The notes beneath the pieces were generated by a model. The model was given only the letters and a program-made list of their open reading frames with translations, made no database searches and had not been told where the DNA came from. This document shows, one piece after another, positions 1 to 7,779 of a stretch of DNA of 44,096 bases. Position 1 is the stretch's first letter. Each line of letters opens with the position of its first letter. The stretch comes from an uncultured Agathobaculum sp. (GTDB lineage Bacteria; Bacillota; Clostridia; Oscillospirales; Butyricicoccaceae), in assembly GCA_944384725.1 (NCBI GenBank), contig CALWUJ010000014.1, forward strand, positions 1-44,096. The letters are read 5' to 3'. Position numbers and translations under genes: made by a program.

Positions 1-32
1 TTTTTGAAGTTCTTTACCGTTCTCGGTGACAG

Positions 33-68
33 CTTATTTATTATATCAGATCGTTTTCAGTTTGTCAA
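33..68 (-). promoter_or_regulatory. Leftward sigma-A promoter P1 of a tandem triplet
   Basis: On the minus strand a perfect TTGACA (68-63), a 17-base spacer and a perfect TATAAT (45-40) point out of the left edge; transcription would start near base 33. A-tracts in helical phase lie just upstream of the -35 (about 69-97) and look like an UP element. The gene served lies outside the window. Tandem consensus promoters with UP elements are typical of rRNA operons. Confidence 0.85.
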
Positions 69-125
69 GAACTTTTTCAAGTTTTTCAAATTTTTTCGAC
101 CCGCGCCGCTTCTTCTCAGAAGCAG

Positions 126-161
126 CTTATTTAGTATATCAAACTCAGCAGGATTTGTCAA
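126..161 (-). promoter_or_regulatory. Leftward sigma-A promoter P2 of a tandem triplet
   Basis: Minus-strand TTGACA (161-156), 17-base spacer, TATACT (138-133), followed by the same AAATAAGCT-type sequence seen at P1. Runs of A upstream (162-185) resemble an UP element. The -10 lies 93 bases upstream of that of P1, so the two are diverged copies of one module. Confidence 0.85.
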
Positions 162-216
162 GAAGTTTTTTCAACTTTTTCATTTCCGCTTTGTTTGACT
201 GTCTCATCACATGAGA

Positions 217-252
217 CTTGTTTAGTATACCCCTCTTTTTTACTTTTGTCAA
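217..252 (-). promoter_or_regulatory. Leftward sigma-A promoter P3 of a tandem triplet
   Basis: Minus-strand TTGACA (252-247), 17-base spacer, TATACT (229-224), 91 bases upstream of P2. A perfect 7-base inverted repeat with a 3-base centre (201-217) begins at the predicted start site, where an operator could sit. Confidence 0.8.
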
Positions 253-282
253 CAGTTTTTTCCGACATTTTCTTTTTTCGGC

Positions 283-311
283 TTGAGGTTTTTTTCGCTC
301 CCTGCTATAAT
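283..311 (+). promoter_or_regulatory. metA promoter
   Basis: TTGAGG (283-288), 17-base spacer, perfect TATAAT (306-311), about 33 bases before the metA ribosome binding site. It diverges from the leftward triplet, whose nearest -35 is 30 bases away. Bases 1-350 contain no gene; these promoters and the inverted repeat account for most of the stretch. Confidence 0.75.
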
Positions 312-350
312 AAAATAATATAATACTATTACATAAAAGGAGGGGTCGGC

Positions 351-1265
351 TTGCCAATCAAAATAGCCGACAGTCTGCCTGCGCGCGCTGTGCTGGAAAG
401 CGAAAACATTTTCGTTATGACCGAGCATCGCGCGACCACACAGGATATACGACCACTTCGCATCGCCTTACTCAATTTGATGCCATTAAAGATCATCACG
501 GAAACGCAGATTCTACGCTGCCTTTCCAATACCCCAATTCAAATTGAGGTTGATCTGATTCAAACCAAGAGTTATCATTCCAAAAACACGCCGGAAGATC
601 ATTTACTGACTTTTTACAAAACCTTTGATGATATCCGAGATCAAAAATACGACGGCTTTATCATCACCGGCGCGCCGGTGGAGAATATGCCGTTTGAAGA
701 TGTGGAGTATTGGGACGAGCTGGTCGAGATTATGGACTGGAGCAAATCTCATGTGCACTCCACCCTGCATATCTGCTGGGGTGCGCAGGCTGGGCTGTAT
801 CATCATTACGGCATTCCAAAGTACCAGTTACCGCGCAAGATGTCCGGTATCTTCCGCCATCACGTTCTTTTCCCCAAAGAGCCATTGCTGCGTGGATTTG
901 ACGATGTTTTCTCTGCGCCGCATTCCCGCCATACCGAAGTGCGTGCTGAGGATATACGCCGCGATGACCGTCTGCGCCTGCTGGCGGAATCCAACGAAGC
1001 CGGCGTGTATATTGTGGAAGCGATGAACGGCCGCCAGATTTTTGTGCTGGGACACGGAGAATATGATTCCGACACGCTCAAGCGCGAATACGAACGCGAT
1101 TTGGCCAAAGGTTTGAATCCCGATGTGCCCGCCCATTACTTTCGCAACGATGATCCGGATGACGAGATCCTGGTCACGTGGAAAGCACACGCGCATCTGT
1201 TCTATACCAACTGGGTCAACTACTATGTATACCAAACCACGCCCTATTTTCTGGACAGAATGTAA
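351..1265 (+). CDS. metA: Homoserine O-acetyltransferase (MetA family)
   Basis: Transfers an acyl group to the homoserine hydroxyl, the committed step from homoserine to methionine, in the cytosol. The 304-residue product is full length for the class I glutamine amidotransferase-like MetA family. Visible residues are the nucleophile Cys142 (ICWGAQAG), His235 and Glu237 (GHGEYD). Residue 111 is Glu (GAPVEN); known work on MetA links Glu here to acetyl-CoA use and Gly to succinyl-CoA use, so acetyl-CoA is inferred. The start is a TTG, chosen because AAAGGAGGGG ends seven bases before it and family homology begins there. It has its own promoter and a shared terminator facing rex. No SAM riboswitch is visible in the short leader. 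Confidence 0.95.
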   Translation: MPIKIADSLPARAVLESENIFVMTEHRATTQDIRPLRIALLNLMPLKIITETQILRCLSNTPIQIEVDLIQTKSYHSKNTPEDHLLTFYKTFDDIRDQKYDGFIITGAPVENMPFEDVEYWDELVEIMDWSKSHVHSTLHICWGAQAGLYHHYGIPKYQLPRKMSGIFRHHVLFPKEPLLRGFDDVFSAPHSRHTEVRAEDIRRDDRLRLLAESNEAGVYIVEAMNGRQIFVLGHGEYDSDTLKREYERDLAKGLNPDVPAHYFRNDDPDDEILVTWKAHAHLFYTNWVNYYVYQTTPYFLDRM

Positions 1266-1273
1266 GCTTGATA

Positions 1274-1308
1274 AAAAAAGAAACGGCCCGCAGGCCGTTT
1301 CTTTTTTT
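1274..1308. terminator. Bidirectional terminator between metA and rex
   Basis: AAACGGCC / GGCCGTTT stem with a CGCA loop, flanked by A-run and T-run, so it works in both directions. The rex stop codon lies at its T-rich edge. Confidence 0.9.
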
Positions 1309-1945
1309 ATTCTTCTGTTGCACTGACCAAATGGCACAGTGTCATCAGGCTATCGGACAGATGGACGTTTTCCACCGGTACACCCAAGCCTCCCAAATGG
1401 AGATCCTCTCCTGTGAAATTCCACAAGCCGCGGATACCTTGATCGACCAATTCCCGCGCAATATCGGGTGCATTTTTCCGCGGAATGGTAAGAACCGCCA
1501 CATCCGGCTGATGTGCCGCGATAAACGAGGGCAGATCATCGCTGCTGCGCACCGAACATCCGCCAAATGCTTTTCCTTTCAGTTCCGGGTTGGCATCAAA
1601 CGCGCATAGCAGCTTAAAGCCGCTGGCGGAGAAATCAAAGTTATTGAGCAGCGCGCGTCCTAAGTTACCCGCACCAATCAAAATAGCAGTGCGTCCCGCG
1701 CGCAAGCCGAGAATAGCGCCCAATTCCTCCATCAGCTTATCGATATTATAGCCATAACCCTGCTGTCCGAAGCCACCGAAACAATTAAAATCCTGCCGGA
1801 TTTGTGAAGCCGTTAATCCCATGCGCTCTGCCAGCGCACGCGAAGAGATGCGCTGCACACCTTCAGCCTTCAGTTCGCAGATATTCCGGTAATAACGCGG
1901 CAACCGCTGAATGACCGCTTTGGAAACCTCTTGCTTTCGTTCCAC
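1307..1945 (-). CDS. rex: Redox-sensing transcriptional repressor Rex
   Basis: Rex senses the NADH/NAD+ ratio and releases DNA when NADH is high, de-repressing fermentation genes. The 212-residue product has an N-terminal winged helix (about 1-80, with SSRALAERMGLTASQIRQDF) and a Rossmann domain with the nucleotide-binding GAGNLGRAL (about 92-100), followed by a C-terminal helix. The start is GTG, with AGGAGA seven bases upstream. It lies 39 bases behind icd with no terminator between, so icd-rex co-transcription is likely. A Rex-like operator over the icd promoter suggests autoregulation through that promoter. Confidence 0.96.
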   Translation of the reverse strand: MERKQEVSKAVIQRLPRYYRNICELKAEGVQRISSRALAERMGLTASQIRQDFNCFGGFGQQGYGYNIDKLMEELGAILGLRAGRTAILIGAGNLGRALLNNFDFSASGFKLLCAFDANPELKGKAFGGCSVRSSDDLPSFIAAHQPDVAVLTIPRKNAPDIARELVDQGIRGLWNFTGEDLHLGGLGVPVENVHLSDSLMTLCHLVSATEE

Positions 1946-1984
1946 AGGCTCTCTCCTTCTTCCTTAAATTGCGATATGTAACGA

Positions 1985-3142
1985 TTACAGCTTTGCGATG
2001 GTATCCAGCACGTAATCCGTAAATTCCTGTGCGGTTGCGCCGGTATCACGGCCGGTCACAACCACTTTTTTCTCCTCAAACATGCAAATGTCCAGCGCGC
2101 GGTCGAGCTTTTTCGCCAGCTCGATCTCACCGATATGCTCCAGCAGCATGACCGATGCGCGCAGCACAGATGACGGGTCAGCATACTTTGCGCGGCCTTC
2201 CTGCACCATGCGCGGCGCAGAACCGTGAATCGCCTCGAACATCGCATAGCGCTTACCAATATTCGCCGAGCCCGCCGTGCCGACGCCGCCCTGAATCTCA
2301 GCAGCTTCGTCGGTAATGATGTCACCGTACAGGTTGGGCAGCACGACCACCTTAAAATCGCGGCGGCGCTTGTCATCGAGCAGCTTCGCCGTCATGATGT
2401 CGATGTACCAGTCGTCAAACTCGACTTCCGGATATTCCTTTGCAACCTTCTGGCAGGTATCGAGGAACTTGCCGTCGGTCGTTTTGATGATGTTGGCCTT
2501 GGTGACGCAGGAAACGCGGTTCTTGCCGGTCTTGCGCGCATAATCAAATGCCAGACGGGCAATACGCTCACAGCCCTGCGAGGTGGCAACCGTGAAATCA
2601 AGGAACAGATCGTCGTCGATCTGCATGCCCTGTGAGCCGACGGCATACCCACCCTCGGTGTTTTCACGATAGAACGTCCAGTCGATGCCAAGTTCGGGCA
2701 CCTTGACCGGGCGCACGTTAGCAAACAAGTCGAGCGCCTTGCGCATCGCCACATTTGCAGATTCCACATTCGGCCACGGATCACCCTTGCGCGGGGTCGT
2801 GGTCGGCCCCTTGAGGATCACGTGGCACTGCTTGAGTTCTTCCATCACATCGGGCGGGATCGCGCAGCCGAGTTCGGCGCGGCGCTCAATGGTCAGGCCG
2901 TCGATTACGCGGAACTCCACCTTGCCCGCCTTCACCTTGTCAGCCAGCAGCGTCTCCAGCGCATGCTGCGCCATGCCGGTGATCATCGGGCCGATGCCGT
3001 CACCGCCGCACACGCCGATAACAAGCTTATCAAGCTTGGAATAATCAATAAAGTCGTCCTGTGCCTTCATATCCGCAATACGCTTGCGCTGGCTTTCGAC
3101 GACTGCTTCAAACTTTTCCAGAATGGACTGATCGATAGACAT
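1985..3142 (-). CDS. icd: Isocitrate/isopropylmalate dehydrogenase family protein, probably isocitrate dehydrogenase
   Basis: A 385-residue decarboxylating dehydrogenase of the IDH/IMDH family. Family signatures seen are GDGIGP near residue 49, the substrate-loop arginines with SANVAMRK, the NTEGG motif, and the metal/substrate aspartates in NLYGDIITDEAAE. The family also contains isopropylmalate dehydrogenase, but the position beside aconitase favours isocitrate to 2-oxoglutarate, supplying glutamate. Where E. coli Icd has the NADP-reading Lys-Tyr pair after HGTAP, this protein has Arg-Met, so cofactor choice cannot be read with confidence; NAD+ is possible. The start has AGGAGG upstream. 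It has its own promoter, separated from acn by a hairpin, and rex follows. Confidence 0.88.
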   Translation of the reverse strand: MSIDQSILEKFEAVVESQRKRIADMKAQDDFIDYSKLDKLVIGVCGGDGIGPMITGMAQHALETLLADKVKAGKVEFRVIDGLTIERRAELGCAIPPDVMEELKQCHVILKGPTTTPRKGDPWPNVESANVAMRKALDLFANVRPVKVPELGIDWTFYRENTEGGYAVGSQGMQIDDDLFLDFTVATSQGCERIARLAFDYARKTGKNRVSCVTKANIIKTTDGKFLDTCQKVAKEYPEVEFDDWYIDIMTAKLLDDKRRRDFKVVVLPNLYGDIITDEAAEIQGGVGTAGSANIGKRYAMFEAIHGSAPRMVQEGRAKYADPSSVLRASVMLLEHIGEIELAKKLDRALDICMFEEKKVVVTGRDTGATAQEFTDYVLDTIAKL

Positions 3143-3162
3143 GGGAACGTCCTCCTACTGAA

Positions 3163-3180
3163 TTGATATTATTTTAACAA
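3163..3180 (-). promoter_or_regulatory. Candidate Rex operator over the icd -10 box
   Basis: The minus strand reads TTGTTAAAATAATATCAA. The Rex consensus in Clostridia is TTGTTAA-N4-TTAACAA: the first half-site is perfect and the second matches at 5 of 7 positions. It covers the icd -10 element, where binding would block RNA polymerase, and rex is the second gene of the transcript. Confidence 0.55.
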
Positions 3181-3199
3181 AAGTTCTATGTCCTGTCAA
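3171..3199 (-). promoter_or_regulatory. icd-rex promoter
   Basis: Minus-strand TTGACA (3199-3194), 17-base spacer and TAAAAT (3176-3171), about 30 bases before the icd start codon. It lies directly downstream of the hairpin that ends acn. Confidence 0.85.
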
Positions 3200-3206
3200 G
3201 AAAAGC

Positions 3207-3240
3207 AGGTCAGAGAGAGCGCTGCGGCTCCCTCTGACAC
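3207..3240 (-). terminator. Terminator-like hairpin after acn
   Basis: A 12-pair stem (GTCAGAGGGAGC against GCTCTCTCTGAC, one G-U pair) at 3209-3238, followed on the minus strand by CTGCTTTTCTTG. The T-run is imperfect, so partial read-through into icd is possible. Confidence 0.7.
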
Positions 3241-3247
3241 AGGCAAT

Positions 3248-5170
3248 TTATTTCACGTTCTGACGGGCATAATTGAGCGTGCCGCCGGCAAGCAGTGCGC
3301 CGCGCTGGCGGTCGGATACATCGCAGTCCGCCTTGAAGGTTTTGCCGCCGCACGCAATAGTGACCTGCTGGCCATTTTTCACTTCTTCCAGCACATTCGG
3401 CAGGGAAATCTCGTCGAGCAGGCTGATTTCGTCATAATCTGCCGGGTTTGCAAAGGTCAGCGGCAGAATGCCGGAGTTGACCAGATTAGCCTTGTGGATG
3501 CGTGCAAACGACTTGCACAGCACCGCCTTAACCCCCAGATACAACGGAACGAGTGCCGCGTGCTCACGCGACGAACCCTGACCGTAGTTTGCACCGCCGA
3601 CGATGATGCCGCCGCCCTGCTCCTTGCAGCGTGCCGGGAACTCCGGGTCAACATTGATGAAGCAGTAGTTAGAGTAGTACGGCACATTCGAGCGGTACGG
3701 CAGCAGCTTTGCGCCTGCCGGCAGGATGTGGTCAGTCGTGATGTTGTCCTCGGTCTTGAGCACGACCTTGCCTGTATAGCTTGCTTCCAGTGCTTTGCCC
3801 AGCGGGAACGGCTTGATGTTGGGGCCACGCACGACCTCGACCTCGTCCGGGTTCTCCGCAGGCTTGACGATCAAATTGTCATTGATGGCAAAGTGTTCGG
3901 GCATCTGAATTTCCGGCATCTCGCCCAGCGTGCGCGGATCGGTCAGCACACCGGCCAGCGCGCTCGCCGCCGCGACTTCAGGGGACACCAGATAGATCTG
4001 CGCGTCCTGTGTGCCGGAGCGGCCCTCAAAATTGCGGTTGAACGTGCGCAGGGATACGCCCGCGGACTCCGGCGACTGCCCCATGCCGATGCAGGGGCCG
4101 CAGGCACATTCGAGAATACGCGCACCCGCCGAAATGATATCCGCCAGCGCGCCGTTCTGCGCAAGCATGTTGAACACCTGCTTAGAGCCGGGGCTGATGG
4201 TCAGCGAAACATCCGGATGAACGGTCTTACCCTTGAGGATAGCCGCGACCTTCATCATGTCGTGATAGGAAGAATTGGTGCACGAACCGATGCAGCACTG
4301 GTTGACCTTAATTGCACCGATCTCGGACACTTTTTTGACGTTGTCCGGCATGTGCGGCATTGCGGCCAGCGGCTCAAGTGCCGACAGATCGACCGTGTAT
4401 TCCTCATCGTAAACCGCATCCGGGTCGGAGGACAGCTCTACCCACACGTCGCCGCGGCCCTGTGCTTCGAGGAACTTCTTTGTTTCCTCGTCGGACGGGA
4501 AAATGGAAGTCGTCGCGCCCAGCTCTGCACCCATGTTTGTGATGGTCGCGCGCTCCGGCACAGACAGCGTCTTGACTCCCTCGCCCGCATACTCGACGAT
4601 CTTGCCGACGCCGCCCTTGACGGTCATCTGGCGCAGTACGTCCAGAATGACGTCCTTGGCCGACACCCACGGCGATAACTTGCCCGTCAGATTCACGCGC
4701 ACCATCTTAGGCATCGGGATGTAATATGCGCCGCCGCCCATTGCGACCGCAACATCCAGACCGCCTGCACCAAACGCCAGCATGCCGATGCCGCCGCCGG
4801 TCGGAGTGTGGCTGTCCGAACCGATCAAAGTCTTGCCCGGTGCGCCGAAGCGCTCGAGGTGCACCTGATGGCAGATGCCGTTGCCCGCCTTGGAATAGTA
4901 GATCCCGTGCTTTTTCGCGACCGAGCCGATATATTTGTGGTCGTCCGCGTTTTCGAAGCCGGACTGCAGGGTGTTGTGGTCAATGTAGGCAACCGACCGC
5001 TCGGTCTTGACCTGATCGACGCCCATTGCCTCGAATTGCAGATAGGCCATCGTGCCGGTCGCGTCCTGCGTCAGCGTCTGGTCGATCTTGAGGCCGATTT
5101 CCTGCCCCTGTACCATCTCGCCGTCCACCAGATGCGCTTTCAGAATTTTCTGCGCAATTGTCATACCCAT
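3248..5170 (-). CDS. acnA: Aconitate hydratase
   Basis: A [4Fe-4S] hydro-lyase interconverting citrate and isocitrate. The 640-residue product shows the cluster-ligand motifs GSCTNSS and CGPCIGMGQSPES and the C-terminal swivel domain with ANYGQGSSREHAAL. Length and motifs fit the roughly 640-residue bacterial aconitase type. The start at MGMTIAQK has AAGGA eight bases upstream; a longer in-frame extension to 5308 is low-complexity Arg/Ala-rich sequence and was not used. With icd downstream it forms the citrate-to-2-oxoglutarate arm; no citrate synthase gene is in the window. The cluster is oxygen sensitive, consistent with anaerobic life. Confidence 0.95.
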   Translation of the reverse strand: MGMTIAQKILKAHLVDGEMVQGQEIGLKIDQTLTQDATGTMAYLQFEAMGVDQVKTERSVAYIDHNTLQSGFENADDHKYIGSVAKKHGIYYSKAGNGICHQVHLERFGAPGKTLIGSDSHTPTGGGIGMLAFGAGGLDVAVAMGGGAYYIPMPKMVRVNLTGKLSPWVSAKDVILDVLRQMTVKGGVGKIVEYAGEGVKTLSVPERATITNMGAELGATTSIFPSDEETKKFLEAQGRGDVWVELSSDPDAVYDEEYTVDLSALEPLAAMPHMPDNVKKVSEIGAIKVNQCCIGSCTNSSYHDMMKVAAILKGKTVHPDVSLTISPGSKQVFNMLAQNGALADIISAGARILECACGPCIGMGQSPESAGVSLRTFNRNFEGRSGTQDAQIYLVSPEVAAASALAGVLTDPRTLGEMPEIQMPEHFAINDNLIVKPAENPDEVEVVRGPNIKPFPLGKALEASYTGKVVLKTEDNITTDHILPAGAKLLPYRSNVPYYSNYCFINVDPEFPARCKEQGGGIIVGGANYGQGSSREHAALVPLYLGVKAVLCKSFARIHKANLVNSGILPLTFANPADYDEISLLDEISLPNVLEEVKNGQQVTIACGGKTFKADCDVSDRQRGALLAGGTLNYARQNVK

Positions 5171-5311
5171 TTGTGTTTCCTTCGCTCCTTTATGTCCCAC
5201 ACGCGCGGCGTTTTTTGCGCCCCGCGCCCCATCCCGATGCAGGGACGGGCGGTTGCGGCTTCCACAGCCTTCTCCACGGCACGCAAAACGCGCCGTGCCC
5301 AAAAACAAAAC

Positions 5312-5344
5312 AGAAGTGGCCTTTGCAGCGCAAAAACCACTTCT
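5312..5344 (-). terminator. Terminator after tsaD
   Basis: AGAAGTGG (5312-5319) pairs with CCACTTCT (5337-5344); on the minus strand the stem is followed by GTTTTGTTTTT. It ends the polA-tsaD transcript before acn. No clear promoter was seen in the remaining 130 bases before acn. Confidence 0.75.
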
Positions 5345-5384
5345 ATTTTACAACGATATGCCTGTTTTGAAAAGCCCTTTTCCC

Positions 5385-6410
5385 CTATCGCTTTTCACAA
5401 ATATTCTCGCCGATCTCCGCAGTGGCGAAAGCATTTTGCAAGGTCGTACCCGTGTTGCCTGCAAGATACTCGAAATACGCCTGGCTGCCGATCATTGCGG
5501 CATTGTCACCGCACAGGTTCAGCGGCGGCAGATACAGTTGGGTATGCGTGCGCTTTGCCATCTTGCTGAGTGCTGCACGCAAGAAAGAGTTTGCCGCCAC
5601 ACCGCCGGCGCATACCACGCGCCGCGCGTGCGTCTCGCGCACCGCCTGCTCCAGCCGCGGCACGAGCGTGCGCACCACTGCCGCACAGAACGAAGCCGCC
5701 AGATCGTTTTTGTCGATCTCCTCGCCCTTCTGCTCGGCATTGTGTGCGAGGTTGATGACCGCTGTTTTCAGGCCGGAGAACGAAAAATCAAGCGGCGCGT
5801 CCTTGATGTGCGAATCCGGCAGCTTATAGCGCATCGGATCGCCCTCCTGCGCGAGCTTGTCGATTTTCGGCCCGCCCGGATAGCCCACGCCGAGCACCCG
5901 CGCAACCTTGTCGAACGCCTCACCTGCCGCATCGTCCCGCGTGCCGCCGAGAATGTCAAAATCCGTATAATCGCGCACCATAACGATCTCACTGTGCCCG
6001 CCCGACGCAATCAGCGTCAAAAACGGCGGCTTGAGATCGGGATATGCCAGATAAGTCGCCGCGATGTGCCCACGAATGTGGTGCACCGGGATAAACGGCT
6101 TGTCCAGCGCAAAGGCGAGCGACTTGCCGAAGTTCGCCCCAACCAGCAGCGCGCCGATCAGCCCCGGCGCACAGGTTGCCGCGACTGCGTCCACCTCGTG
6201 CTTGTTCATCTTTGCATCCGACAGCGCCTGTTCGGTCACGCGCACAACCGCTTCCATGTGGCGGCGCGACGCGATCTCAGGCACCACGCCACCATACAGC
6301 GCGTGCGTCTCGATCTGCGTGTCCACCACACTGGAAAGAATGTTCCGTCCATCCTCGATGACGGCTGCCGCCGTTTCATCACAGGAAGACTCGATAGCCA
6401 ATATTCTCAT
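5385..6410 (-). CDS. tsaD: tRNA N6-threonylcarbamoyladenosine transferase TsaD
   Basis: Transfers threonylcarbamoyl to A37 of ANN-decoding tRNAs, working with TsaB and TsaE. The 341-residue product starts with MRILAIESSCDETAAAV and carries the metal-binding His111 and His115 (HIRGH), the glycine-rich ASGGHSEIV and the C-terminal CGDNAAMIG motif. The start at 6410 has weak GGGTGAAG upstream; longer in-frame sequence runs into the preceding gene and is not homologous. It is the last gene of the polA operon. TsaB and TsaE, often neighbours of rimI and tsaD, are not encoded in this window. Confidence 0.96.
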   Translation of the reverse strand: MRILAIESSCDETAAAVIEDGRNILSSVVDTQIETHALYGGVVPEIASRRHMEAVVRVTEQALSDAKMNKHEVDAVAATCAPGLIGALLVGANFGKSLAFALDKPFIPVHHIRGHIAATYLAYPDLKPPFLTLIASGGHSEIVMVRDYTDFDILGGTRDDAAGEAFDKVARVLGVGYPGGPKIDKLAQEGDPMRYKLPDSHIKDAPLDFSFSGLKTAVINLAHNAEQKGEEIDKNDLAASFCAAVVRTLVPRLEQAVRETHARRVVCAGGVAANSFLRAALSKMAKRTHTQLYLPPLNLCGDNAAMIGSQAYFEYLAGNTGTTLQNAFATAEIGENICEKR

Positions 6411-6435
6411 TGCTTCACCCAAATCCAAAATATCG

Positions 6436-6882
6436 TTATAACGCTTTTTCAAAACACCGGCAATTTTCCGCACCCGCCGGACTGCCGTAATACGCAATCT
6501 CTTGGTAACCCAGTTTGTGATACAGAGCCGCCGAATCGTCAGTTGTGCGGGCGGTTTCCAAAATCGCGCGCGTGTAGCCGTGCGCGGCAGCATCCTGCTC
6601 TAATGCGCCGATCAGCGCACTGGCAACGCCCTGCCGCCGAAAATCCTTTGAGACAAAAATACGCTTGATTTCCGCGGTCTGGTCGTCCTTTTTCTTCCAT
6701 GCGCCGCAGCCCGCCGCTTTACCGTCCTGATAGGCCACCATGCGGGCATCCAGCAGGTGCGGATCGTTGTATTTCGCATAGCGGCGGTGCACCTCACCGA
6801 CGACCTCAAAATAATATTCGTCGAGCTGCTGCACAAGCGTCAGAAAATCCGCGTTTTCTGCATGGACCAACCGAATCTTCAT
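6436..6882 (-). CDS. GNAT-family N-acetyltransferase
   Basis: A 148-residue GCN5-related acetyltransferase with the acetyl-CoA pyrophosphate loop RRQGVASAL and the core strand EIKRIFVS before it. The C-terminal half (ILETARTTDDSAALYHKLGY) is typical of the family. The substrate cannot be told. The ATG at 6882 is preferred because AAGGAG lies eight bases upstream; a GTG nine bases earlier overlaps the rimI stop. It follows rimI within a few bases, so two different GNAT genes stand in tandem ahead of tsaD. It has many charged residues near the start (KIRLVHAEN) and no signal peptide. Confidence 0.85.
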   Translation of the reverse strand: MKIRLVHAENADFLTLVQQLDEYYFEVVGEVHRRYAKYNDPHLLDARMVAYQDGKAAGCGAWKKKDDQTAEIKRIFVSKDFRRQGVASALIGALEQDAAAHGYTRAILETARTTDDSAALYHKLGYQEIAYYGSPAGAENCRCFEKAL

Positions 6883-6887
6883 GCGTA

Positions 6888-7322
6888 TCACTCCTTCAGA
6901 AACAGCGTCATCAGCACCGCATCCTCGCTCGGTGCGGTGTAAAAATTCTTGCGCACACCAACGCGAACAAAGCCCGCGCCCTCATACAGCGCAATCGCGG
7001 GCGCATTGGATGCACGCGCTTCGAGCGTGACAAACGCCAGCCCGTGCTCTCTCGCCTGCGCAGTCAACGTGTCAATCAGCATACGGGCGATTCCCTGTCT
7101 GCGGCAGTCGGGCGACACCGCGACATTGGTGATGTACCCCTCGTCCAGCACGGTCTGGCAACCGACATAGCCTACCGTCTGCCCGTCCCGCTCGGCCACA
7201 AGGAAAATCCCGTTACCAAGCTCTTCCCGCAGCATTTTTTCGCTCCACGGCGCATGGAAACAGGCTTTTTCGATTGCCTCCAGCACCGTCAGATGGCGCT
7301 CCGCCATCGGTACGACCGTCAT
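6888..7322 (-). CDS. rimI: Ribosomal protein S18-alanine N-acetyltransferase RimI
   Basis: A 144-residue GNAT protein. The acetyl-CoA loop RRQGIARML follows the YITNVAVSPD strand, and LEARASNAPAIALYEGAGF is the characteristic RimI C-terminal pattern. It acetylates the N-terminal alanine of S18 in E. coli; in Firmicutes the role is inferred from similarity. Its ATG overlaps the stop of the phosphatase gene by four bases (ATGA), giving translational coupling. RimI next to tsaD is a widely conserved linkage, although here a second GNAT lies between. Confidence 0.9.
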   Translation of the reverse strand: MTVVPMAERHLTVLEAIEKACFHAPWSEKMLREELGNGIFLVAERDGQTVGYVGCQTVLDEGYITNVAVSPDCRRQGIARMLIDTLTAQAREHGLAFVTLEARASNAPAIALYEGAGFVRVGVRKNFYTAPSEDAVLMTLFLKE

Positions 7323-7750
7323 GCGCCGAGTCTCCCGATGATGCTGCGCACCCCCGCGTCGATCTCGGCCGCCGCACGGCGGTACGTGTCAAGATCGCCG
7401 CCAAACGGGTCGGACACGTCGCGCTGGGTCAGCGTGAACACCTTGTCCGCGCAGTCCGGAAATAATTCGCACACACGGTCATAGTGCGCGCCCGTCATAC
7501 ACACCAGATAGCGCGCATTTTGCGCCATCTCGTGCGTCAGCATGCGCGAGCGATGCGCGGAAATATCCGCACCCAGCTCCTTTGCCGCTGTCACTGCATT
7601 TTCTGAAGCAGGAATCCCGTCCTGCGTAAACAGTCCGGCTGACGCGGCGGCAAGTCCGGTCTGCTCCTCGCCGCCACGCGCACGGAATAACCCCTCTGCC
7701 ATTGGAGAACGGCAGGTGTTGCCCGTGCAAATGAAAATAATATGATCCAT
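7319..7750 (-). CDS. Low-molecular-weight protein-tyrosine/arginine phosphatase
   Basis: A 143-residue low-molecular-weight phosphatase. The P-loop CTGNTCRS begins at Cys8 (nucleophile) with Arg14, and the general-acid loop is SDPFGGD near the C-terminus. Related Firmicute proteins (YwlE) dephosphorylate protein arginine, others tyrosine; the Thr after Asn in the P-loop is the feature linked to the arginine-phosphatase type, so a YwlE-like role is possible. The start at 7750 was chosen because the P-loop must lie near residue 8-15. It lies 29 bases behind polA and overlaps rimI by four bases. Confidence 0.9.
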   Translation of the reverse strand: MDHIIFICTGNTCRSPMAEGLFRARGGEEQTGLAAASAGLFTQDGIPASENAVTAAKELGADISAHRSRMLTHEMAQNARYLVCMTGAHYDRVCELFPDCADKVFTLTQRDVSDPFGGDLDTYRRAAAEIDAGVRSIIGRLGA

Positions 7751-7779
7751 AGCAATGCTCCCAATCGGTTCCAACCAAT

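Noticed and set aside
3188-4678. A long open frame on the plus strand opposite aconitase
   Set aside because: It is the antisense of a well-supported gene; the protein is rich in Arg, His and Cys with no family pattern. GC-rich codon use often leaves such open frames.
5052-6668. A 538-residue open frame on the plus strand opposite tsaD
   Set aside because: Same reason: antisense of a clear gene, low-complexity Arg-rich product and no ribosome binding site.
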